Shown here piece after piece: positions 1 through 8,332 of a DNA stretch of 64,000 nt. The DNA is from Xenoacremonium recifei (taxonomy: Eukaryota > Ascomycota > Sordariomycetes > Hypocreales > Nectriaceae), in NCBI GenBank assembly GCA_012184525.1, contig WOFQ01000011.1:682001-746000 (forward strand), given 5' to 3'. The stretch's first letter is position 1, and each line of letters starts with the position of its first letter. The notes beneath the pieces were generated by a model. It made no database searches and had not been told where the DNA came from. It was given only the letters and a program-made list of their open reading frames with translations. Made by a program: the position numbers and the translations under genes.

Positions 1-619
1 GCGTGTGGGAAGTCGCTGCGTCAGGTTACTGCCACCTATTTCGTATTTACCGGGCATGCATCATAAGGACTCTACTCTAAGCACATTCAAGGGAAGGTTT
101 ACCAGCTTTGACATCCGAACAAAAGAGGTAAATATGCCTTGCCTGAATGCTTCCCAATTTAAACATATTCCCAAACCGAACCCCATCCCTCATCAGAGCT
201 CTGTGGAATTCGCTTGCGTTTGGTCACTTTCATCACTCTCACAATTGCCAGGTATTCATATTTTTTACTTCCTCCATCTCGTCATTCACAAACATCCTAC
301 GTACAGCCAAGTTTACATGCCATTCCTTCCATCCGCTCCCCAGAAAAGTGCCCTCATCGCACTCTTCGAGCCCAAGCCTTTCCTCCCACCGACCCTTCGT
401 AGCTCAAACGCCACCGGTTCCCGTATGATTAAGTAATGTCGGCCCATTGATATCCCTGTTCCCTCAACGCCGGGCTGAATCAAGTACATGTGTAAAGCTG
501 CTGCTGCTTGCTGTGTTATCGCTTCCAGAACAAGAAATTAAAGCAAAAGATAGAAAGGTACGAGGAACGTAGCAATAGTCGTTTCGTACCAGTACTCGTA
601 CACCCCTTCTCGGGTCTGT
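1..619. other. Gene-free segment downstream of the Nto1-like gene
   Basis: This is the downstream flank of the minus-strand Nto1-like gene, so it should hold that gene's 3' untranslated region and perhaps the edge of a neighbour outside the window. A 143-codon open frame runs on the plus strand from the left edge to about 436. Its translation shows no motif I recognise and its composition looks like ordinary spacer. I see no splice-site pattern linking it to anything. Confidence 0.5.
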
Positions 620-3600
620 TTATCGTCTCCTAGTCGATGCTCTCCGCTTCTTCGTCTTGCTCGCCTTACTCCTGGTCGTGCTGGAAACTGGATCTGCGTT
701 GGTCTCTACCTCCATGGCCATGACTGACACAGCATTGTCCACGTCCACACCGAGGCCCTTGAGCACCTCATCATCAATATCAGTGAGATCCTCGCTGAGC
801 ATCCGCACGGCATCGCGCCCTGCCGCCCAGTGGTCTCCCAGCACTGACGTCCCCTCTGGACTGAACTGCTTCATATACCAGAGCACACCTCCCTCAGTTA
901 GAGGGTCTCCAAGTTCCTGGCCTAGACTGCCATTTGACTGCGGGGGAGTTGGAGGCCCGGACTGGGCTGGATGGGGTTTAGACACGTAGCCATCTGTGTC
1001 AGGAGGTGTGTCCGTCACTTTAGTCCCCCCTTTGGACCTATCAACGTCGGCCATGTTCAAGTCCGACGTATCGACATCGATATTGCCGCCGTCTTCTGCG
1101 GTATCCATGGCGTCTCCATCGACACCATTCTCGTCGTCTGGGTGCCCACTCTTGACAGTGATTTCCGATGTTTCTTCAGTGGCATCGACCATGATGGTAT
1201 CATCCTGGGGTTCATCGCTGTGATTATCCCCGTTGGTTGATGGAGCTGGCCGCGAAGCATCCACACTGCTGTCAAACATGCTTTCTAAATCTTTTTGTAG
1301 ATTTTCGTAAGGTTTCTGTGAAATTTCGGACTCTACCCGCAATGCAGTCTCAAGGTAAGGCTGAATCGCCTTCAGAATTCGCTTTCCGAGCTTGCGACGC
1401 TCTCGGATGTCGGCGAATATGTTCTTTGTGGGTGGTTGTTCGATCATCTCGAAATGATGCTCCGATTCGTCGTCGTCGTCCTCTGGTTCAGCGTTGATCC
1501 CGTGGTTGATGATCTCGCAAAGTTCGGCAGCGAATGAGAGAGCCGTTACGTAGAAACGGCTATCTACCCGAACTTGAAGATTCACCAAGCCGTCCATGAA
1601 GAGATTCTTGTCAAGGCTGTCATGAATTAGCACCATCCTTGAACAATTAGTTGGAATTTTAAAGCTTACCTTATGGCCTTCTCGATGGCCGGAACAAGTT
1701 GTTTCGATACGGGGAAATAGCATTCATCCACGAACTCTTGTTCCAGCTCACCTGCCTCCACTTTCAACTGTTCACGCTCAACAATATCTTCTGAAAGCGC
1801 CTTCAGCATCTCAAGGTCTCGAACGAGGTTTTCGGCGAATTGGATGCGTCGTGCTAACCGCGCCTTGCCGCTGGGGCCCATAGCAGCAAAATCGCGCCTC
1901 GTAAGCTCCATTGAAGAGAAGGATTCCATCTGCAGCTGAAGACGCTTGAGCAGTGCAGCGCCGCGTCGTGCTTCTCGTTTGAGAGTCCAGTATCTGCAAA
2001 CCTCGCCAAGGAAGTCCTTGCGTTTGCGGAACGGGAATCTTTGTATTGAGGCTTCAACAATCTCAAAGACAGCCTGAGGAATGATTGGTGCGCCTGATGG
2101 CAATTTCCACATATTCTTTGGCGGTTGGTTCTTTTTCTTGTCGTTGCCCGTGGCGTTGTTGTTTTTGATCCCCAGAGCGTGAGCATCGTCTGATGCGTGC
2201 TCAGATATAGCATTTCGGTGTTGGGCAGCAATGACGTTGGCAATCGCCAAATTGTCAGCCCATATTCGTCCTCTCATGGTCCTCTTGTAGTGTTTCTTGG
2301 CTGCCCTTGTCGCCTGGTGGACGTTGTTCTCTTTGGCGTAGTCAGCTGGGCAGTGCTTGTCGCAGAACGCCTTCAGGACCATGCCACCGTCAAGAACAGC
2401 CAGCGCACCCTGTGATGTCTTCATCTTGAGGTACAGCCGCGATCTCCTTGCGCAGGTAACATGAAACGCCTGATAACAGTTCTTGTTCCCGCACTGGATG
2501 CAGGCCCCCATTCTTTGATGGCAGATATAACATGTCAACTTCCATCGGTTCTTCGGCACCTTCTCGACGTCCATGACTGGCTCCATGAACGTATGATTCC
2601 CCAAAGATACCTCGGGAATCCACATGGCACACAAGAGGTGGGCCCATTTGGACGAGTTGGTTTGCTTGAAAGCTCCCTCAGGGTTAGGACAGAAGATGCA
2701 AGTCTGGGAGGGATGGGTTAGTGCATGAGGTCTCACAGGGGAAGGGCAGTAAAGGGTGCTTACCGGAACTCCGCGGCCACACAACTGGCACTTCCGGCAG
2801 AGCCATTGGCCCTCAGGGATGAAAGGTACACCATAGCATTCTTGATGGACAGCCAGATTGCAGCCGTCGCAGAACACTATCGCATTGGTGTTCTCACAAT
2901 CGCCGTCGTCGCAAATCGCACATTTACTATCTGGCTCTTCGCCGGCTTCAGGCTCACCATTGACGGCAGCCGCCGAGCTTGACCTCGGGCGATGTGTTTG
3001 GGGAGGTTTTGGATTGGGTTTAGGAATGCGCTTCTCCAGGGCATGCCACTCCTTCTCGATTTTGGTCATCGTGATTTCGAAGACTTCACGAGTGATTTCT
3101 TCAAGCTCGTTCTCCTTTCGTTGCGCGTTGTATTGCTCGAGCCACATATCGTCTTGCTCATCCATGTCGTACTCGACGCGGTCGAGCCTTGGCGGATGAG
3201 GAGTATGATCATCGGGGTTGGCTGCTTGAGCAAGATCTGCATCATCTTCGGCGTTAAGATCCGATGCCTTGACGAGTGTCCTGTCAGGCCTGATATAGTT
3301 ATCGCTTTCTTGGTAACCAACATTGGCCATGGCCTTGTCTACATATCGCGCTTGCCCGAAGGTTTTGCTTTCAAAAAGCTCGATGCGGTTGGTTCTGCGG
3401 AAAGACGGTAGTTTCAAGTCGAGTTTCTCTTTCGGCGTTTGGTTTTGTATAGGTAGAACTTTGGGTGTCTTGGGGGTAGTTGCGAAGTCCGCTGGGCGAG
3501 TACTGTAGAAACTGACGACGTCTCTAGTGGGTCGGCGAGTGCGCCGTGTCGGAGTTCCGCCATTAGGAGCATCAGAAGTATGTGATTCCGAGCGGCCTTG

Positions 3601-4215
3601 GGGGTTTGGCGTGTTCCCCGTAGAAGCGGGGTTGACGGTTCTTGAGGGTGTCAGGGAGCCATTTAATGGTGTTCCTGGCGTCCGCTCAACGGGAGTTTCT
3701 GAGGGTTCTCGAGGCACTCCATCGACGTCTTCCGAGTGCAATACCATAAAGGCTCCCTCGATATCAAGGTGAGGATGGAAGTCCTCCCAGCTGCGTTCTT
3801 CGCGCGGCTTATAGTCATCCGCTTGCTTGACGGACGCAGCCATGGCCGCAGCTGATCCCCAGTGCATTTCTTCCAAATCGTCGCTTCCTGCTGCTCGTGT
3901 TCGCGTGCTCCTCTCTCTGCGCGGGGCTAGGGAAGGGGATGCGCCATTGAGCAGCTCCCTCGCGGCAGCTCTTGATCGCGACGAAGTGGAAGGTGCGTGA
4001 CTTTCGGGAGTGTCGAGGAGGTCAGCGTCGATAAACCTACCGCCTCCTCCAGCTCCGCCTGGGATATATCGTCGTTTCTTGGGTGGTGGCTCGGATGCGA
4101 CGCCAGCAGCTAGGGCAGCCTGTCTGGCGGCGCGCGCGGCGTTAGTAGTGCCTGGAGGACGCCCCCGACGCCGGCCAGTTGGAGCATGTCGCGGGGAGGG
4201 AGAGGTAGGAGCCAT
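620..4215 (-). CDS. nto1: PHD / extended-PHD chromatin reader, Nto1/BRPF family
   Basis: Spliced product of 1160 aa from exons 4215-2764, 2703-1670 and 1616-620. Introns: 2704-2763 (60 nt) and 1617-1669 (53 nt; donor GTAAGC, branch GCTAAT). The start is the first true ATG (MAPTSP...); the upstream open frame has only TTG. The N-terminus carries an AT-hook-like GRRRGRPPG (about residues 14-22). An enhancer-of-polycomb-like segment (EYDMDEQD) precedes a PHD finger at about 430-480 (CAICDDGDC...CDGCNLAVHQECYG). An extended PHD follows, with CIFCPNPEGAFKQT, WAHLLCAMWIPE and FHVTCARRS. A degenerate bromodomain-like region joins cleanly across the second intron (AIEKAI-SLDKNLFMDG). The C-terminus is acidic and ends KKRRASTRRR. 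Known role: Nto1/BRPF proteins tether MYST acetyltransferase complexes (NuA3 in yeast) to histone H3 tails. The first intron lies inside the PHD pair, is 3n long and has no stop, so unspliced RNA would add 20 aa. Confidence 0.9.
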
Positions 4216-6390
4216 CACCAGCGTCTCGGGCTGCAAATTGAAGGAAATATGGGCGATATCGCGGCCGCAGCGTCGGCGGAATCACCGCGTTCGGGCGAGG
4301 TGGCGCGCTGGCTCGGTCCGGGTATCGGCGGGGCTTCCGGTCATCTGGCTGCCGCCATAGACAACAGACGATGCAGAAGTCGCGGCCCACGGATTCAGAG
4401 GTCGACAGGAGCCTTCGTTGGCGGATGGTTGATGGATGATGGCAGCATCAGGAGGAGACGTGACGTCGGCTGGCGGCTCTGCTCAGGGCGTGCGAAAAAC
4501 AGTCAACGCGTGAAGTCGAAGCGCACGGGCCATCTTGCCAGGCCTAGCGGCAGGGGCGAGGAGTCGTTAGTCATCATGCGGATGGAGCTAGGCCCAACAC
4601 GGGAAAGTCGGGATGGGCGTGCGTCTGGGGGACTGGAGAAATTTGTGGCACTTGGAGATGGACGATGTCTAGATGAAAATCTGTGAGGGCGCAAAACGAG
4701 GACAGCAAGCAACGCGATTCGCGGAATTCTACTTAGTTGACATTGAGCTGCCATTTGGACATTTTCCGCCGTCAATTGATTGAATATCACGTCGAGACAA
4801 CGCCTTGCGGTGCCTGAAAGTAAAGCCAGCGGCCTGTCGCAAGGTCTTTGAAGGTCTGGCCCGAACCAGTCGAGATCGCGTTACCTTTGACATCAGTTAG
4901 TGGCCGAGAATGACGCATTGATCAAGGGGCCTGTCGCCAATCTGCAAATCCCAGCCCAGGAACTCCCTTCCGCCGGCTGCCACAAGCAGATCGACCTAGT
5001 TCCCGCTCATGCATCGATGTGCTGCTCATTGGCTGCGGTTCGTTCAGACGGCCGTTCCTGGCAACTGACTTTCCAGCAGGGGGGATCTCTCATCCTGCAG
5101 TGCGCCCGTCAATCACACATTGACGGCATTGTCGTCGCTGGCCTCGAAAGTGACGTGGCGAGCTAATGCGCCCCTCGTCCTCCCCCCAAGTGTCACCGCC
5201 GGCTTCCTTTCTCAACCTGATCTGTATTCTCAATCTCAAGACATTTGCATCATCGCCCGCCGGCGCTTGGTCTTGTGCCAAACGATTTCCAATTGCAAGG
5301 GAGCTGGCGCGGAGGATGCGGCGTCTCCAGAGTGTCTCGGCACCTTGCAGATCGCCTGGGCCCTGGACTACGTGGCGCTTCACTCTCGACGTCTTTGCAT
5401 GGTACGACTTCAGAGATTCTCCTGTTGGAGCGGTGGCCGTTAGTGCATCTTCCTTATGCCGGCTCCCTGTCGGCGGCGTTCCGGGATGTGATCCGTGAGG
5501 AACCGTTCGGCCCACCCGGTGGCTCCGTTGGTCTTTCGGCCGGCGTTCCGGCCGAGTCGCGATGATTGAAAATGGTCACTGCTCAATCGATCTAGTAAGA
5601 GATGATGTCGGAGATGTCTATACTATCTGAGCAATGATCCTTGCGATATGCCAGATCAGTTCCGCCCATGCTTCAACTTCACATATGTCTTTGATAGGTT
5701 CCTCCTCTTCGATTGAAGCTATCCGCATCCGTGTCAGCCTATGTACAAAAAGCTTCGTATAGATTCACCTAGAGCAACCCCTCCCCCCTCCCCCGCCCCC
5801 CCCGCAGTGTCCTCCACAGCCGTGATCTTCGCTTTGTCGGTGGACCACTCTGCTGCAACGATCCGGGGCGTTGATCCTTCTCCCTTCTGGAACACGGCTT
5901 TTCATGGCTATTCTGACGTTCTTCGACCCAAATGTGAGGTCTGGCTTTTGTCTTAGCCGTTCTACTGGACACCCGGCTGCCTCGGCTGGCGTGCTCACGA
6001 TTAAGCCTTCACACCATTGCATGTGGCCTGGAGACCACATGCGACAGCCAAAATCCGTGCCTCAGGCTGAGCCATAAGCACCAAGATCCCAGAAGGCATC
6101 ATCTGCCTCACGGACACGGGGCTCGCCGGACCAATGACCCCAAGAGACACGAACCCCCCTTCTCATGACGCATGCAACCCAAGACCCAAGCACCTCAGGG
6201 TCTCTTACACCGAACTTGCCCTGTAATAGTAGCGCACTTCCGTTGCGCCCGAGTCACCCGGATTGACCCCCCTCTTGGTGCTTATGTAGCGAATGTTCAG
6301 GCACCATTACGAGTTCAGTGTGCTGACCCTTGGCTCAGCTTACCTGACCACGCTGAGCCCCGGCGGCGAACTCAAAGGCCTCGCGTTCTT
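4216..6390. other. Upstream region of the Nto1-like gene; no gene seen
   Basis: The proximal part should hold the promoter and 5' leader of the minus-strand Nto1-like gene. Several overlapping open frames of 70-140 codons exist on both strands between 4.5 and 6.1 kb. They overlap in all frames, have no recognisable motifs and lack joinable splice patterns, so I treat them as chance frames in GC-rich DNA. A C-rich run lies near 5780-5806. A perfect hairpin at 6332-6359 is listed separately. Confidence 0.45.
6332..6359. repeat. 8-bp perfect inverted repeat with 12-nt loop
   Basis: GGCTCAGC at 6332-6339 is mirrored by GCTGAGCC at 6352-6359. It lies at the left border of the AT-rich repeat island and is not next to a gene end. 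It could be a transposon remnant or chance. Confidence 0.4.
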
Positions 6391-6409
6391 GGGTCATGCG
6401 AACGGGCGG
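6391..6409 (+). repeat. 19-bp direct repeat, copy 1
   Basis: The 19-mer beginning GGGTCATGC and ending GGGCGG recurs at 7251-7269 with a single G/A difference. The second copy sits immediately after the larger repeat segment ending at 7245. This suggests the decayed element extends beyond the two segments that align best. Confidence 0.6.
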
Positions 6410-6645
6410 GTTGGCCGAGGACGGCACTGATGGTGTGGACTCCAAGACAAAAGTCACCGCTACATCAGGGATTTTAGTAATGAGACACCACATCAATCAG
6501 AGTGGTGGGCAGCCTGTCATAATGTACTTCCACTAGTACCTGCAGACACTCAAGTAACTTTCCTATTGGTTTGTGCAGTTTGCGTCATGATTCAGTACCT
6601 TATACTTTCGTGGAACACCACAGACCAGATGCGACCGTGAACAGC

Positions 6646-6710
6646 ATGTGGTAGCGATATCCCCTTTCAACATCATATATATCCAAGGACAAGCCAATAT
6701 CACAAGTAGG
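6646..6710 (+). repeat. Diverged repeat, 5' part of the interrupted copy
   Basis: This 65-bp segment matches the first part of the intact copy at 7621-7685, with one 1-nt indel and four substitutions, all transitions. The match stops abruptly at 6710. In the intact copy the sequence continues into the segment represented here only from about 7134, so this copy appears split by inserted DNA. Confidence 0.75.
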
Positions 6711-7133
6711 CCTACGCGGGAGGGGGGTGGTTTCAAACACAGCTGGAGGCACCCTATTTGGGGTCTAATGCGCTGTCCAATGGGGACCGTCTTAAGACCG
6801 GTACTGATTTGTGTTGGCTAGGGAAATTGTGTTCGGAGAAAATGATGTCGAGCCCCTAAAATATTGTTCGGGTTAACTTCGGGTCTTTATATAGGTGCCT
6901 ATTAGCTGAAGCAAAAAAGGATTCCTGCTTGCTGTAGTGAATTATATATGCTATTATACTGCAAGTATAAAAGGAGTATGTATTTACTGAGAACGCCACT
7001 AATTAGAATTAAATTACGAGACTAGAGGTTACGGCTCTGGGTTATGGCTCTGGGTTACAGCTACGGGCTATGGGCTACGGGTTATGGGCTACGATTATGA
7101 CCACTATGGCATGTCACATGAGGCAGGTACGGG
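6711..7133. mobile_element. About 423-bp putative insertion splitting the repeat
   Basis: Comparison with the contiguous copy at 7621-7802 shows this block is absent there, so it was inserted here or excised there. It begins CCTACGCGGGAGGGG. It includes an AT-rich middle with TATA-like runs (about 6880-7010), and ends with a degenerate 12-14 bp tandem repeat. No transposase frame is visible. Nearby GTAGG/GTACG motifs at the two edges could be an eroded target-site duplication, but this is weak. It might be a small non-autonomous element or an LTR fragment. Confidence 0.45.
7027..7093 (+). repeat. Degenerate GGGTTAYGGCTCT-like tandem repeat
   Basis: About five units of 12-14 bp repeat the pattern GGGYTAYGG followed by a CTCT or CTAC-like tail. 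Units differ mainly by C/T changes. It forms the right end of the putative insertion. Short tandem tails of this kind occur at the ends of some non-LTR elements, but no coding remnant supports that here. Confidence 0.6.
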
Positions 7134-7245
7134 GGCACGATAGAGAGGTAGCGAGTAAATGCTTGATCGAATCCATCACTTTATATATGATCCCCAAGAT
7201 TCTCTCAAAATCAAGGCACAGAAGCCAGGCAAATGGATTTTTCTT
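7134..7245 (+). repeat. Diverged repeat, 3' part of the interrupted copy
   Basis: This 112-bp segment matches 7687-7802 with a 4-nt indel and about six substitutions. Together with 6646-6710 it reconstitutes one copy of about 177 bp, against 182 bp for the contiguous copy. It is followed directly by the second 19-bp repeat at 7251-7269. Confidence 0.75.
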
Positions 7246-7250
7246 TTCGT

Positions 7251-7269
7251 GGGTCATGCAAACGGGCGG
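7251..7269 (+). repeat. 19-bp direct repeat, copy 2
   Basis: Matches 6391-6409 except for an A in place of a G, the kind of change left by repeat-induced point mutation. It lies just right of the larger repeat segment. Confidence 0.6.
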
Positions 7270-7620
7270 ACGATACAGAGCGAATTCAGTAGATTAATAA
7301 TTAGACTAAGACCACTCGCGTTCAGTTCCAAAAATAATAATAATATTTTTCGCATCCTACTATCCCCTACTATTATTACTGACTGTCCTTAGGCTATTGC
7401 CACCTCGACGTAAACTAGAACTTAATAACTGGTGAAGAGTCGATCATGAAGTTCGATATCACTGCCCTCATCGTCCATTCGCAGAGCACGGAGGATACGT
7501 TTCATAGATTCACCTGAGACTGATTAGCTCTATAGCTATATACAGAATACTAAATACTTACGTTGGAGGTTCTGGAACTCAGTAATGGTGTGGGGGAACA
7601 AGGCGATAGGAGCACTTGTA

Positions 7621-7802
7621 ATGTGGTAAGCGATATCCCCTTTCAACATCATACATGTCTAGGGACAAGCCAATATCACAAGTAGGGGCACTATAGAGAG
7701 GTAGCGAGTAAATGCTTGATCGAATCCATCACTTCATATATTATCCCCAAGATTCTCTCGAAATCAAGAAAAGCACAGAAGCCAGGCAAGGGGATTTTTC
7801 TT
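7621..7802 (+). repeat. Contiguous copy of the diverged repeat
   Basis: This 182-bp copy contains both halves found separately at 6646-6710 and 7134-7245. Both matches run in the same orientation. Across both alignments I count about ten substitutions, roughly seven of them transitions, plus two small indels. No open frame is preserved. It lies in an AT-rich island downstream of the LRR gene. Confidence 0.75.
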
Positions 7803-8332
7803 CCGACCGCGCCGCCTACCAAACGCCAACCAAGATACAATAGACAATCCACCACTAACTCGCGAAATGATAAGCAAACATGAAAAGCAAGAGCAGAAGC
7901 AAGTCCATGAACTTCATTCCCCTCGAGGGATGCCCATCTTCCTTTGCCGTCTTCCAGAGATCTAGGAATGCTCTAGAGATAGCCTCGAGCATGGATGTGC
8001 TCGAGACGAGAAAGTTGCCCAGCGATAAGCTAAGCAAGATGCGAGGTTGTGATGATGATGAATGCTGAAAATAAGAACAAATGCAAAATGTATCCTTCTG
8101 CCCAAACGCCGTATACGCTATGCTCCGTGATATCACTCAAACAAGAACAAGAACAACAATCTTGAAACCAACAAGCTGCACAAGGCCGACTTCAACAAGC
8201 CCAGCCAGCAGAAACGAGTAAATTCAAATCAAAGTCGCTGGAACAATAAAGTTCAGCGAGTATGGGTATCATATGGGTATCATCATCCTCCTAGTAATGG
8301 TCCTGTGCGTGGGACTCGTACATGACAGGTAG
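7803..8332. other. 3' flank of the LRR gene
   Basis: Should contain the 3' untranslated region of the minus-strand LRR gene. A 93-codon frame (7855-8136, minus) ends in a hydrophobic leucine-rich tail. It shows no family motif and I do not call it a gene. A GTATGGGTATCATATGGGTATC duplication lies near 8260. Confidence 0.45.

Noticed and set aside
5..436. 143-codon plus-strand frame at the left edge
   Set aside because: No motif, no splice partner, spacer-like composition.
1638..1669. A 32-nt intron ending at CAAG in the Nto1-like gene
   Set aside because: It keeps frame but is too short for normal splicing. The acceptor 21 nt further on gives a standard 53-nt intron and a better family match.
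7855..8136. 93-codon minus-strand frame with a hydrophobic end
   Set aside because: The only support is a leucine run. It lies in the expected 3' region of the LRR gene and borders a decayed repeat.
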